NCBI RefSeq assembly: GCF_000010185.1
Contig: NC_010376.1
Location: forward strand, 1,116,001-1,180,000
DNA length: 64,000 nt
Source of the DNA: Finegoldia magna ATCC 29328
GTDB lineage: Bacteria; Bacillota; Clostridia; Tissierellales; Peptoniphilaceae
Direction: 5' to 3'
Shown: piece after piece, positions 55,128 to 64,000 of the stretch
How positions within the stretch are numbered: position 1 is the stretch's first letter
Layout: each line of letters begins with the position of its first letter
Notes under the pieces: model-generated
Told to the model about the DNA's origin: nothing
Databases searched by the model: none
Seen by the model: the letters and a program-made list of their open reading frames with translations, nothing else
Made by a program: the position numbers and the translations under genes

Positions 55128-56114
55128 TTAATATCTTTCTAATATAGCTTTCATTAATTTATTAGGATCGTGTACAATATAGTCATAGCTTATATCACAT
55201 ATATCTGCTTCGATAATTTCTATTCCTAATTCTTTCATATCTTCACGATCTTCATCAGTAAGATATATAGGAGTAGAATTTTCGATTGATTTGTATCTGT
55301 ACTTGGCATATTTGTCTACTTCTTTGGAATTAACGACTATTTTATCGATAATATTTGAATTTGCGTGATCGATAATGGCAGCTACATGATCTGTAACGCT
55401 GTAGCCATTAGTTTCTCCAGGTTGTGTCATTATATTCAATATGTACACAACTTCTGCCTTTGTTTCTTTTAGGGCTTGTGATATATCTGTTACTAGAAGA
55501 TTAGGAATTATAGATGTGTATAATGATCCTGGCCCTAAAAGAACAATATCTGCATCCATTATACTATCTATGGATTCTTTCAATGGCAAAATAAGTTTTG
55601 GTGATGTGTATACCCTTTTGATTTTACCTCCGTTTTTTCTGTTCAAAAACGTGATATTAGATTCACCTTCAATTGTAGATCCATCTTCCAATTCAGCGAA
55701 TAATTTGACATTATCTAAAGTCATTGGCAACACTTTTCCTGTAATCGCAAGGACATTGCTTATTTCTTTTATCGCTTCATTGAAATCTCCGCATATATCA
55801 TTCATCGCTGCTATCAATAAATTGCCTAGGCTCTGTCCTTTTAATTGGCCATTTGAAAATCTATAATTAATTAATTTTTCCATTATCGGTTCAGTATTAG
55901 CTAGGGCCACAAGACAGTTTCTAATATCACCAGGAGGTAGCATTCCCAAATCTTCTCTTAGAACTCCACTTCCACCACCATCATCAGCCACAGTTACAAT
56001 TGTGGTTATGTTTGATGTGAAATTCTTTACTCCTCTTAATAATATAGAATTGCCTGTTCCTCCACCGATAGTTACTATTTTTTTACCAAAATTTTTGGTC
56101 TCTGTGGGATACAT
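55128..56114 (-). CDS. yvcK: YvcK/CofD-like gluconeogenesis and morphology factor
   Basis: A 328-residue protein of the CofD-like fold. The N-terminal KIVTIGGGTGNSILLRGVK and TVADDGGGSGVLREDLGMLPPGDIRNCL are the family signatures, and ADIVLLGPGSLYTSIIPNLL lies near 205. YvcK binds UDP-sugars and is needed for growth on gluconeogenic carbon and for cell shape in Bacillus. The ATG at 56114 has a GGAG site 9 nt upstream and overlaps rapZ by 32 nt; starts at 56129 or 56138 remain possible. The rapZ-yvcK pairing is conserved in Firmicutes, but whiA is absent here. Confidence 0.9.
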   Translation of the reverse strand: MYPTETKNFGKKIVTIGGGTGNSILLRGVKNFTSNITTIVTVADDGGGSGVLREDLGMLPPGDIRNCLVALANTEPIMEKLINYRFSNGQLKGQSLGNLLIAAMNDICGDFNEAIKEISNVLAITGKVLPMTLDNVKLFAELEDGSTIEGESNITFLNRKNGGKIKRVYTSPKLILPLKESIDSIMDADIVLLGPGSLYTSIIPNLLVTDISQALKETKAEVVYILNIMTQPGETNGYSVTDHVAAIIDHANSNIIDKIVVNSKEVDKYAKYRYKSIENSTPIYLTDEDREDMKELGIEIIEADICDISYDYIVHDPNKLMKAILERY

Positions 56115-56940
56115 AAACTTTTTCTCCATTTCCTTCAAGCCTTGCTGTCAAAGCTTGTGCTATTGCAACGGACCTGTGCTTTCCACCGGTGCATCCTATT
56201 CCTATAACCAAGTTTGTTTTTCCTTCTTTTGAATATTTGGGAATCAAAAATTCCACCATATCTACTAATTTATCTAAGAATTCATTTGCTTCATCGAAGC
56301 CGAATACATAATCTTTGATGTCTGTATTTAATCCCGAAGATTTTTTTAATTCTTCAATGTAGTAAGGATTTGGGAGAAATCTTACATCAAATACCAAATC
56401 TGCATCCAACAAAATCCCATGCTTAAATCCAAATGATACAACAGATATTGCAAGTTTGGTGTCTACATCTTTAAGAGAAAATACATATAAAATTTTTCTT
56501 CTCAATTCTCCTAGTGTAAGATTTGATGTGTTGATGATTGAATCTGCTGAATTTCTAACTTCACTCAAAAGTTCTCTTTCATTAGAAATTCCTTGTGAAA
56601 TATTTCCATTGATAGCCAAAGGATGTGGTCTTCTGTGTTCTTTGTATCTTCTGATTAGAATTTCATCCGATGCATCCAAATACAAAATTTTAACATCAAT
56701 ACTTTGATTTTTCAAAAGTGTTATTGACTTCATCAAATCAGCGAAGAATTCTCCACCTCTAATGTCAACTACGCACGCGATTTTATTGATTTTTTTCTTG
56801 CTTTTTGTAGTCAAATCTATAAAACTTAATAAAAGAGATGGAGGCATATTATCTAATGTATAATATCCCAAATCTTCTAAAATATGGCTGCTAGCACTCT
56901 TGCCAGCTCCACTCATTCCTGTAACAATTACAACTTCCAT
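56083..56940 (-). CDS. rapZ: RapZ-like nucleotide-binding protein (YvcJ)
   Basis: A 285-residue RapZ/YvcJ-family protein. The Walker A motif is VTGMSGAGKS at residues 6-15, followed by DNMPPSLL. The C-terminal domain has VIGIGCTGGKHRSVAIAQAL near 250. In E. coli RapZ guides RNase E to the GlmZ small RNA; in Bacillus YvcJ affects competence. It has a strong AGGAG site and precedes yvcK, as in other Firmicutes. Confidence 0.93.
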   Translation of the reverse strand: MEVVIVTGMSGAGKSASSHILEDLGYYTLDNMPPSLLLSFIDLTTKSKKKINKIACVVDIRGGEFFADLMKSITLLKNQSIDVKILYLDASDEILIRRYKEHRRPHPLAINGNISQGISNERELLSEVRNSADSIINTSNLTLGELRRKILYVFSLKDVDTKLAISVVSFGFKHGILLDADLVFDVRFLPNPYYIEELKKSSGLNTDIKDYVFGFDEANEFLDKLVDMVEFLIPKYSKEGKTNLVIGIGCTGGKHRSVAIAQALTARLEGNGEKVYVSHRDQKFW

Positions 56941-56948
56941 GAATTCTC

Positions 56949-57698
56949 CTAATCGATGTTTATAATTCTACTAATATCCAAACCTGATTCAATTACTCTT
57001 CTGATGCTGTCATCTACATTCGCAATATTTTTCTTGTGATGAGCATCACTTCCTAGACTAAATTTAACATTATAATGTGAAGAAATTTTGATTTCTTCTA
57101 CTGATAAATGTGGATGGTGGTTGTTAATTTCCATTACCGTATTTGTTTTTTCGCATGTTTGTGCGATTTTTTCGATGTCCACATCTATTTTATCTCCTGG
57201 ATGAGTTATTATGAAAATATCATTTTTTTCCAATGCTTTTACCATTGCTGTTGTGTTCAAATCAATCATTTTTTCTCTGACTGATGGACCCATCCAACTC
57301 AATCTTTTTAAAACATGATAATTATAAAAAGATTTCTTATCTACAAATCTAACTCCATTGTGAAATCCGACATTAATAAAATCAAAATACTTTTTTTCTT
57401 CTTCTGTAATATCTATTTGGCCATCGTATCCAATTACGTTGGCTTCAACTCCCATCAAAATTTCAATGTCGTCGTATTTTTCTTTGAGTCTGTCGATTTC
57501 TTGACGTTGTACTGGAATTAACTTTCTTTTTATTCCATACATCATGTGCCCTGGACCGTGATCCGTTATACTTATAGTCTTTAACTTTTTTGCTCTAGCT
57601 TCTTGTACAATTTCTTCGATTGTACTTTTTCCGTGATTGTTACGACTGTAAACTGAATGCACGTGATATTCTCTGGTTAATTTTATTTTATTTTCCAC
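56949..57698 (-). CDS. PHP-domain phosphoesterase
   Basis: A 249-residue PHP-domain protein. Metal ligands are in YHVHSVYSRN near residue 12, SITDHGPGH near 45, EANV near 85, FITHPGDK near 167 and SDAHH near 220. Related proteins are histidinol phosphatases or YcdX-type phosphatases; no his gene is nearby. The start is a GTG that overlaps murB by 11 nt. It precedes rapZ by 8 nt. Confidence 0.88.
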   Translation of the reverse strand: MENKIKLTREYHVHSVYSRNNHGKSTIEEIVQEARAKKLKTISITDHGPGHMMYGIKRKLIPVQRQEIDRLKEKYDDIEILMGVEANVIGYDGQIDITEEEKKYFDFINVGFHNGVRFVDKKSFYNYHVLKRLSWMGPSVREKMIDLNTTAMVKALEKNDIFIITHPGDKIDVDIEKIAQTCEKTNTVMEINNHHPHLSVEEIKISSHYNVKFSLGSDAHHKKNIANVDDSIRRVIESGLDISRIINID

Positions 57699-58593
57699 CG
57701 ATAATTCTCACTTCTGGTTCTAATTTCACATTGAACTTTTCAAACACTACTTTTTGCACATGTTCTATAACAGCTACAACATCAGAGCATTTTGCATCTC
57801 CAACATTAACTATAAAACCGCAATGTTTCTCACTAACCATCGCATCATTGTACCTATAGCCTCTGAGGCCTGCTTCATCAATCAATTGTCCAGCGAAGTG
57901 TCCCTCTGGTCTTTTGAACACTGAGCCGCATGAAGGAAGCTCTAAAGGTTGCTTTGATGTTCTTCTTTCTGTGTAGTCGTGAAAATTATCGAGAATTTCT
58001 TTTTGGTCGCCTTTTTTTAGTATAAATTCAACTTCCAACACGACTAATTTTTCATCTTGAACTCTTGAATGTCTGTATGAAAAATCCATCTCGTCACAGT
58101 TAAGATATTTTACTTTCAAATCTGTATCAATCACCTTAACTCTGTGAACAATATCTTTCATTTCAGTTCCATAGGCACCTGCATTCATTGTAATAGCCCC
58201 TCCAATGTCTCCAGGTATGCCGCTAACGGCTTCAAAACCAGCATATGAGTTGTTAATAGCTAATTTACTAACAGAGCTCAATAACGCGCCTGATTGTGCT
58301 ATTAAAAGATCACCATCAATTCTTATTTCATTGAAATTATCGTGTAATTTAATTACAACTTCTCTTAGCCCATCATCGCTAACTAACAAATTCGATCCGT
58401 TGCCTATAATTCTGTATGCAAAGTCGTTTTGTTTAATTAATTGGAGAGAATTTATTATTTGTTCTTCATTTTGTGGAAATATCATAACATCACAATTACC
58501 TCCAATTTTGAAAGTAGTGTGATTTTTCATCGGTTCATCGTACAAGATTTCCCCGATGTTTTTTCCATCAAAAACTTGTTTATAAATGTTCAT
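57688..58593 (-). CDS. murB: UDP-N-acetylenolpyruvoylglucosamine reductase
   Basis: A 301-residue FAD enzyme that makes UDP-N-acetylmuramic acid. FAD-binding IIGNGSNLLVSDDGL and SGIPGDIGGAITMNAGAYG are present, as is the catalytic serine in SCGSVFKRPEGHFAG near 220 and the C-terminal PEVRIIGG. The ATG at 58593 has a GGAG site 7 nt upstream within folC and overlaps folC by 14 nt; the longer frame is rejected. The murB-rapZ-yvcK linkage is common in clostridia. Confidence 0.95.
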   Translation of the reverse strand: MNIYKQVFDGKNIGEILYDEPMKNHTTFKIGGNCDVMIFPQNEEQIINSLQLIKQNDFAYRIIGNGSNLLVSDDGLREVVIKLHDNFNEIRIDGDLLIAQSGALLSSVSKLAINNSYAGFEAVSGIPGDIGGAITMNAGAYGTEMKDIVHRVKVIDTDLKVKYLNCDEMDFSYRHSRVQDEKLVVLEVEFILKKGDQKEILDNFHDYTERRTSKQPLELPSCGSVFKRPEGHFAGQLIDEAGLRGYRYNDAMVSEKHCGFIVNVGDAKCSDVVAVIEHVQKVVFEKFNVKLEPEVRIIGGK

Positions 58594-59827
58594 AGGCTTG
58601 CTCCGCACTGTACAATGTTCCAAAAATTATAATTACATCATCCTTGAAATGTTCAATAGCATAATCCACGGCGTCATTTACATTTGATTTTGCAACAACA
58701 TTATCACTATAAACTTCAATTTGTTTTTTCAAATCTTCTGCTTTTAATGCTCTTGGAGAATCTGGAGTAAATGTAACAAATGCTTTGGCATTTTCATGAA
58801 TTAGTTTGATTTCGTCGTTGTAGTCTTTGTCTTTCAATACTCCGTAAACAAATACAATTTTTTTATCGCCAAACACAGATTCTATTGATGATTTTAATGC
58901 TTTTACGCCGTCGGCATTGTGCCCACCATCGTAAATCACTGTAGGATTGTGTCTAATTACATCAAATCTTGCAGGAATGTATGCGTTTTTGAACCCATTT
59001 ATAATATCTTCATCAGACAAATCAAGTTCGTCTCTTAATACGTCAATCGCAGTCAATGCTAACTGAGCGTTAAATAATTGATATCTACCAACTAATCTAG
59101 TTTCAATGTGCAAATTTTTCCAATCAAAAGAATTGTGTGTTGCGTTGATTTCGATGTTTTTAGCTTCATCAAAATCACAAATATATAGTTTGTTGTTTCT
59201 TTCTTCTGCGACCTCTCTGAAAACGTCCAATACACTTTCTTGTTGATCGTAAACGACACATCTTCCGTTTTGCTTCATGATGCAAGCTTTTTCGTAGGCG
59301 ATTTCTTCCAATGTATTTCCCAAATATTCTTGATGATCCAATCCAATTTTTGTAATTACTGATAACAATGTTTCATCTGTAGCATTTGTTGCATCCAATC
59401 TTCCACCCATTCCAACTTCAAGTACAACATATTCGCATTTTTGTTCTGCAAAATAATAAATCGCACACAAAGTTATAAATTCGAATGTAGACACTTTTAT
59501 ATCATTTTTTTCAATAGTATCCTTGATAATTTCGAAAATCCTCATGAAATCTTCTTCTGAAATTTCCTTGTCGATTTTTATTCTATCGTAGAAATTAATT
59601 ATGTGAGGCGATGTGAAAAGTCCAGTTTTATATCCATGTTCTTTAAGCGTTTGGTATATAAAAGTTGATGTTGAGCCTTTCCCGTTAGTTCCAGCAACAT
59701 GGATTATTTTAAAACTTTTTTCGGGATTGCCTAGAATCTTCAAAGTTTTTTGCATTCTATCAAGTCCCAACTTGTAACCATCTCTTCCGATTTTATCTAA
59801 ATATTCATAAATTAATTCGCTATTCAT
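58580..59827 (-). CDS. folC: Folylpolyglutamate synthase/dihydrofolate synthase
   Basis: A 415-residue Mur-ligase-fold enzyme that adds glutamate to folates. The ATP loop is HVAGTNGKGSTSTF near residue 43, followed by TSPHIINFYDRIKI. Later motifs are VLEVGMGGRLDATN and VIYDGGHNADGVKAL near 300. It complements the pab genes at 23-25 kb. It overlaps murB and has an AGGAG site. Confidence 0.95.
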   Translation of the reverse strand: MNSELIYEYLDKIGRDGYKLGLDRMQKTLKILGNPEKSFKIIHVAGTNGKGSTSTFIYQTLKEHGYKTGLFTSPHIINFYDRIKIDKEISEEDFMRIFEIIKDTIEKNDIKVSTFEFITLCAIYYFAEQKCEYVVLEVGMGGRLDATNATDETLLSVITKIGLDHQEYLGNTLEEIAYEKACIMKQNGRCVVYDQQESVLDVFREVAEERNNKLYICDFDEAKNIEINATHNSFDWKNLHIETRLVGRYQLFNAQLALTAIDVLRDELDLSDEDIINGFKNAYIPARFDVIRHNPTVIYDGGHNADGVKALKSSIESVFGDKKIVFVYGVLKDKDYNDEIKLIHENAKAFVTFTPDSPRALKAEDLKKQIEVYSDNVVAKSNVNDAVDYAIEHFKDDVIIIFGTLYSAEQAYEHL

Positions 59828-59882
59828 TTTTATCTCCTAAATCTAAATATATATCTAATTATATCATTACTTACTATAATAT

Positions 59883-59912
59883 AAAAAACTCGAGCGATTA
59901 AACTCGAGTTAA
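59883..59912 (-). terminator. Rho-independent terminator of the rpmE-prfA region
   Basis: An 8-bp stem AACTCGAG/CTCGAGTT (59887-59894 with 59903-59910) lies just after the prfA stop and is followed by six T residues on the minus strand. Confidence 0.85.
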
Positions 59913-59915
59913 TTT

Positions 59916-60983
59916 TTAATTCATCATTTTTAATTTTTCAGCTTGATCGTAGCTTGTCAAATCATCAATCATTTCTTCTATATCTCCATCTAAGAAATTT
60001 TGTAATTGGAATATTGTTTTGTTGATTCTGTGGTCAGTAATTCTTCCTTGTGGAAAGTTGTAAGTTCTAATTCTTTCAGAACGATCTCCAGTACCAACTT
60101 GAGATTTACGAGCATCTGCTCTATCTTTATTCTTTTCTTCTTCCATCAAATCATACAATCTAGATTTCAAAACTTTCATAGCTTTGTCTTTGTTCTTAAT
60201 TTGTGATTTTTCGTCTTGGCATGTTACTACAAGACCTGTTGGGATGTGTGTAATTCTGACAGCAGAGTCAGTAGTGTTTACGCATTGTCCACCATTACCA
60301 CTCGCTCTGAACACGTCTATTCTCAAATCTTTTTGTTCGATTTTTACATCGACATCTTCTGCTTCTGGCAATACCGCAACAGTTGCAGTAGAAGTGTGAA
60401 TTCTTCCCGAACTTTCAGTTTGAGGAACTCTTTGAACTCTGTGAACTCCAGATTCATATTTTAATCTAGAATAAGCGCCTTTTCCTTTTACCATCATTAC
60501 AACTTCTTTGATTCCACCAACACCTTGTTGTTGAATATCCATTATTTCAGTTGTCCAGTGTTTTTTGTCGGAATACATTTGATACATTCTCAAAAGTTCA
60601 CCAGCAAATAATCCCGCTTCATCTCCACCGGCGCCGGCTCTTATTTCAATAAATACGTTCTTTTCATCGTTAGGATCTTTAGGCAACAACAAAATTTTCA
60701 ATTCTTCTTGGTCTTTTTCGATTTGTTCTTCCAATGTTGAGATTTCATCTTTCAATAGTTCTTCCATTTCACTATCTCCAGTAGTACCCAACAGCTCCTT
60801 ATCTTCTTCTAAATTTTTCAAATTATCTTTGTATGACAAATATTTATTAACAACTGGTTCTAAATCAGCGTGTTCTTTCATTAATTTCGTCCAATTTTCC
60901 ATGTCAGCGATAACTTCAGGATCTGCGACTTTTACTTCTAAGTCTTTGAATTTATCAACAACACTATCTAAATTTTCAAACAT
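59916..60983 (-). CDS. prfA: Peptide chain release factor 1
   Basis: A 355-residue class I release factor for UAA and UAG. The stop-codon-reading tripeptide is P-Q-T in [12 protein letters not shown], of the RF1 PxT type. The peptidyl-hydrolysis motif is GGQ in [17 protein letters not shown] near 230. It is followed by the terminator and preceded by prmC, which methylates the GGQ glutamine. Strong AGGAGG site. Confidence 0.96.
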   Translation of the reverse strand: MFENLDSVVDKFKDLEVKVADPEVIADMENWTKLMKEHADLEPVVNKYLSYKDNLKNLEEDKELLGTTGDSEMEELLKDEISTLEEQIEKDQEELKILLLPKDPNDEKNVFIEIRAGAGGDEAGLFAGELLRMYQMYSDKKHWTTEIMDIQQQGVGGIKEVVMMVKGKGAYSRLKYESGVHRVQRVPQTESSGRIHTSTATVAVLPEAEDVDVKIEQKDLRIDVFRASGNGGQCVNTTDSAVRITHIPTGLVVTCQDEKSQIKNKDKAMKVLKSRLYDLMEEEKNKDRADARKSQVGTGDRSERIRTYNFPQGRITDHRINKTIFQLQNFLDGDIEEMIDDLTSYDQAEKLKMMN

Positions 60984-60985
60984 AA

Positions 60986-61777
60986 TTACCTCCTCGCAAT
61001 TATTACTCTATCAAAACCGTTAAAATCTTTTATGCAATAGTGATTTTCAAATCCGTTTTCATCTAAAATCTCAAATATGCTCTCTCTTTGATTATAACCT
61101 ATTTCAAAAGCGAGCATACCATCTTCATTTAAATAATCACTAGCTTGATTTATTATCTTTCTATAAAAATACAGTCCATCATCTCCACCGAAAAGTGCAG
61201 ATCGTGGTTCTTTTAAAATTTTTGTTTCAAGTGAATTGAAATCTTTTTTGTCTATATAAGGCGGATTGGAAACTATCAAATCAAACTTATAATTCACATT
61301 CTCATACAAATCAGAATAAATAAATTCAACGTTAGTCGCATTCAAACTCTCTGCATTTTTCTTGGAAAGTTCAATAGCTTTTTTATTTATATCTACTCCC
61401 AAAACTTTTGAATTCAATTCCAAATTCAAAGTGATTGATATTATCCCCGATCCAATCCCGATTTCCAATATGTTCTCAAACTTACGATTTATTTTTATTA
61501 TTTCATCTACCAAAATTTCAGTATCAAATCTTGGAATCAACACACTAGAATCTGTATAAAATTTTCTGTTGTAAAAGTATTTAAACCCAAGTATATATTC
61601 GATTGGAATATCCTCATCATAAAGTTTTTTATATTCTAATATTGTTTTCTCATCATTCTCATTTATCTTGTCATTTGAATGGATAATAGAGTCAGAGAAA
61701 TTATAGTTATACAATTTTTCCAAAATCATAAGACAATCGGATTTATCGAACAAATTATAAATATCTTTTATTACCAT
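60986..61777 (-). CDS. prmC: Release factor glutamine methyltransferase
   Basis: A 263-residue SAM-dependent methyltransferase that methylates the GGQ glutamine of release factors. The SAM loop is [15 protein letters not shown] near residue 115, and the substrate motif NPPYI lies near 180. The N-terminal helical domain typical of PrmC is present (PRFDTEILV near 93). It overlaps the DUF1385 gene by 7 nt and ends 2 nt before prfA starts. Confidence 0.94.
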   Translation of the reverse strand: MVIKDIYNLFDKSDCLMILEKLYNYNFSDSIIHSNDKINENDEKTILEYKKLYDEDIPIEYILGFKYFYNRKFYTDSSVLIPRFDTEILVDEIIKINRKFENILEIGIGSGIISITLNLELNSKVLGVDINKKAIELSKKNAESLNATNVEFIYSDLYENVNYKFDLIVSNPPYIDKKDFNSLETKILKEPRSALFGGDDGLYFYRKIINQASDYLNEDGMLAFEIGYNQRESIFEILDENGFENHYCIKDFNGFDRVIIARR

Positions 61778-62667
61778 AAATCTTCATCTTCTTTTTCTGG
61801 AATTACATTTTTTAGCGCCAAGATAGCTACTTCAATCATCTTGTCATCAGGTTCTCTTACTGTGAAAAACTTTTGAACCCATAATCCTGGCTTAACAAGC
61901 ATTGCAGTAAGTTTATTATCATATTTTCCGATTAATCTATTAATTTCATAAGAGATTGACACAATCACCGGAAGTAATATTATACGATACAACATTCTCA
62001 TCAGTGGATTTGGCCATCCAACTAAACCCAACACCAAGATTGAAATTATCATAACAGTAAACAAAAAGCTAGTACCACATCTTGGATGAAGTCGACTTTG
62101 TTTTCTAACATTTTCAACTGTCAAATCAAGTCCTTTTTCATAGCAATAAATACTTTTGTGTTCAGCTCCATGATATTCAAATACTCTTTTCATATCTTTT
62201 GAACGAGAAACTATAAAAAGATATGTAAAAAATATTATAATTCGTATCAGTCCTTCTATTAAATTGAAGCTAAAAGATGAATGGTTTAGCTTAACAAATG
62301 ATGTAAGAAAAGTTGGAATAAAGAAGAAAAACAATAACGCCAATGCCACTGATACTATTATAGAAAACACATTTTCTATCTTTCTGGCATTGCTTTTAAA
62401 ATGTTTATCGAAAAAATTTTCGCTATCATCTTCGTAGAAGCTTGCCGAATACATCAATGCATCCATTCCTAATTTCATAGAATCAAACAAGCTAACAACT
62501 CCTCTAATAAAAGGAATCTTCATCAAATTTATTTTATTGTTTTCTAAGTCTTTTACAACCAAATCAATGTCTTGATCGGGTTTCCTTACGGCTACGGAAT
62601 ACTTTGAAGGACCTCTCATCAAAATTCCTTCGATTAAGGCTTGTCCCCCAATTGTAGTTTTCTTCAT
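61771..62667 (-). CDS. DUF1385 (YqhQ-like) membrane protein
   Basis: A 298-residue protein of unknown function. The N-terminal GGQALIEGILMRGPSKYSVAVR is the family signature. About four membrane helices follow between residues 95 and 245. The central FEYHGAEHKSIYCYE motif and LHPRCGTSFLF suggest a metal site. It is usually linked to prmC, prfA and rpmE in Firmicutes, as here. Role not known. Confidence 0.9.
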   Translation of the reverse strand: MKKTTIGGQALIEGILMRGPSKYSVAVRKPDQDIDLVVKDLENNKINLMKIPFIRGVVSLFDSMKLGMDALMYSASFYEDDSENFFDKHFKSNARKIENVFSIIVSVALALLFFFFIPTFLTSFVKLNHSSFSFNLIEGLIRIIIFFTYLFIVSRSKDMKRVFEYHGAEHKSIYCYEKGLDLTVENVRKQSRLHPRCGTSFLFTVMIISILVLGLVGWPNPLMRMLYRIILLPVIVSISYEINRLIGKYDNKLTAMLVKPGLWVQKFFTVREPDDKMIEVAILALKNVIPEKEDEDLW

Positions 62668-62707
62668 TTCAATTTACCTTTTCATTGTTCATTATCTATT
62701 TTTTAAC

Positions 62708-62738
62708 ACAAAAATACCAGCACCAAAAAGGCACTGGC
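62708..62738 (-). terminator. Terminator after rpmE
   Basis: An 8-bp stem (62717-62724 with 62730-62737) includes two adjacent wobble pairs that form only in minus-strand RNA, and is followed by TATTTTTG. It may be a partial terminator before DUF1385. Confidence 0.7.
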
Positions 62739-62745
62739 AAAAATG

Positions 62746-62949
62746 CTAATCCATGTTGTATTTTTTCTTGAATTTTTCTACTCTACCACCATGTTCTACA
62801 AATCTTTGACGTCCTGTATAAAATGGGTGACATTGACTACAAACTTCGACGTTTATGTTTTCTTTAGTAGATCCTACTTTAAAAGTATTGCCACAAGAAG
62901 CGCAAGTTACTGTAGCTTCGTGGTATTCTGGATGTAAATCTTTTTTCAT
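62746..62949 (-). CDS. rpmE: 50S ribosomal protein L31 (zinc-binding form)
   Basis: A 67-residue L31. The four cysteines are CASC (16-19 region) and CSQC (37-40 region), the zinc-binding C+ form. [20 protein letters not shown] is the family signature. It has a GAGGTGATA site and its own consensus promoter, downstream of rho as in many Firmicutes. Confidence 0.97.
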   Translation of the reverse strand: MKKDLHPEYHEATVTCASCGNTFKVGSTKENINVEVCSQCHPFYTGRQRFVEHGGRVEKFKKKYNMD

Positions 62950-62990
62950 ATTATCACCTCGTTTTTCTCAAAATTATTTTCGACTTACCT

Positions 62991-63019
62991 ATTATAACAC
63001 ATGAGTATGAACTTGTCTA
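62991..63019 (-). promoter_or_regulatory. Sigma-A promoter of rpmE
   Basis: TAGACA (63014-63019) and TATAAT (62991-62996) are spaced by 17 nt with an extended TGT before the -10. Confidence 0.78.
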
Positions 63020-63049
63020 CCAAATTTGAATATTTCATTATAATTTTAT

Positions 63050-64000
63050 TTACAAACTTTGCAAATCATTTATTGATTTTACAAATTCTTTGTTTGTTTT
63101 TGTGTTTTTAATCATTTTTATAATTTGATCTGCAATATCTTTATTTTCTTGTGAATTCAATTGTCTTCTTATTTTATTAATTGCAGATAATTCTTCTTTA
63201 GTAAGAAGCAATTCATCTTTTCTAGTTCCAGATTTATTCAAATCAATTGCAGGGAACACTCTCTGTTCCGACAGGCTCCTATCCAATTTGATTTCCATAT
63301 TTCCAGTTCCCTTGAATTCTTCGAATATAACATCATCCATTCTAGATCCTGTTTCTATCAAAGCCGTCGCCAATATAGTCAGAGAACCGCCTTCTTCTAT
63401 ATTTCTCGCAGCACCGAAAAATCTTTTAGGGCCATTCAATGCTAGAGGATCAAGTCCACCAGACAAAGTCTTACCTGAATAAGGGCTAGTAACATTATAT
63501 GCACGAGATAATCTAGTAATTGAATCGACCAATATTACAACATCTTTTTTATGTTCTACAAGCCTCTTGGCTCTCTCAATCACGATTTCAGAAACCCTAA
63601 TATGATTTTGAGGCATCTCATCAAAAGTTGAAGCTACAACATCTGCTCCCAAAACAGAACGCTTCATATCAGTAACTTCTTCCGGTCTTTCGTCAATCAA
63701 CAAAACAATAACGTGAATATCTGGATAATTTTTTCTAATAGAATTTGCAATATTTTTAAGCAAAGTCGTCTTACCAGTTTTAGGTGAGGCAACAATTAAT
63801 CCTCTTTGTCCCTTTCCAACAGGGCTTATCAAATCCATAATTCTCATCGATACATTGTTAGAATCTCTTTCTAGCGTTAATCTTTCTGTTGGATAAATCG
63901 GCGTCAAATTTTCAAAATCAGGCCTATTTCTTAGATTTTCTACAGTATCTCCATTTACACGGTTCACATAAATCAAAGCATTGAATTTTTCTTTATCTTT
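63050..64000 (-). CDS. rho: Transcription termination factor Rho (5' end cut by window)
   Basis: The visible 316 residues cover the end of the RNA-binding region and the whole ATPase core. The reading frame continues upstream to the window edge. Walker A is [17 protein letters not shown], Walker B is [16 protein letters not shown], and the Q/R-loop regions include RLSRAYN and [12 protein letters not shown]. It is a hexameric RNA helicase that ends transcription. About 100 or more N-terminal residues lie outside. The apparent TTG start at 63976 is internal and not the true start. Confidence 0.96.
   Translation of the reverse strand, partial: KDKEKFNALIYVNRVNGDTVENLRNRPDFENLTPIYPTERLTLERDSNNVSMRIMDLISPVGKGQRGLIVASPKTGKTTLLKNIANSIRKNYPDIHVIVLLIDERPEEVTDMKRSVLGADVVASTFDEMPQNHIRVSEIVIERAKRLVEHKKDVVILVDSITRLSRAYNVTSPYSGKTLSGGLDPLALNGPKRFFGAARNIEEGGSLTILATALIETGSRMDDVIFEEFKGTGNMEIKLDRSLSEQRVFPAIDLNKSGTRKDELLLTKEELSAINKIRRQLNSQENKDIADQIIKMIKNTKTNKEFVKSINDLQSL

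Noticed and set aside
55441-55866. 141-codon plus-strand open frame
   Set aside because: It is fully antisense to yvcK and has no family features or ribosome site.

Overview
This is a low-GC (roughly 30-32 % by eye), densely packed chromosomal segment of an anaerobic Firmicute. Several features together suggest a Gram-positive anaerobic coccus of the Peptoniphilaceae (Finegoldia/Anaerococcus-like): a V-type ATPase operon in the enterococcal gene order, a rubredoxin and a ferritin, no respiratory genes, a GlgC/GlgD pair, AGGAGG-type ribosome sites and consensus sigma-A promoters. The family assignment is an inference from gene content, not from a database match. Almost everything is on the minus strand. 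No rRNA, tRNA, CRISPR array, insertion sequence or prophage gene was seen.

Layout. 1-2.4 kb: the truncated end of an FtsW/RodA-type protein preceded by an FHA-domain membrane protein, then xanthine phosphoribosyltransferase. 2.5-14.3 kb: a glycogen operon transcribed glgB-glgC-glgD-glgA-(phosphorylase homologue)-pulA-(C39-like protein)-phosphoglucomutase. 14.4-22.8 kb: a beta-CASP metallo-hydrolase, a YerC-type repressor, TypA/BipA, an RsbW-like anti-sigma ATPase, rubredoxin, YsxC, ferritin, a 91-residue protein, an S41-like protein and OhrR. 22.9-25.5 kb: p-aminobenzoate synthesis (pabA-pabB-pabC). 25.6-32.9 kb: a MacAB-like efflux system, PepD, YqeY, two PAP2 phosphatases and a molybdopterin-binding-domain protein. 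33-37.3 kb: a BceRS-BceAB antimicrobial-peptide resistance module. 37.4-44.6 kb: uracil permease, a PerR-like and an AraC-type regulator, YaaA, and a YgbA-CydDC-like cluster. 44.9-53.3 kb: a complete nine-gene V-ATPase operon with the sodium-type K subunit signature. 53.4-64 kb: upp, Sua5, a YvcK-RapZ-PHP-MurB-FolC string, and prfA-prmC-DUF1385-rpmE-rho (rho is cut by the window end).

Points that stand out. (1) The protein in the glycogen phosphorylase slot of the glg operon is full of family landmarks but has lost the PLP lysine (Ala573) and the active-site histidine (Ile323), so it is probably a pseudoenzyme kept for another role. (2) A papain/C39-like cysteine protein without a signal peptide is coupled to pullulanase in the same operon. 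(3) Five GGGTAT elements resembling sigma-B/F/G -10 boxes lie upstream of genes inside one 5-kb stretch, including both sides of the divergent rsbW-like/rubredoxin region. (4) The PerR-like regulator has Asn where PerR has its Asp104 metal ligand. (5) Perfect inverted repeats sit in front of bceAB and the V-ATPase operon. I did not find a wholly unknown multi-gene system; the degenerate phosphorylase with its C39-like neighbour is the best candidate for undescribed biology.
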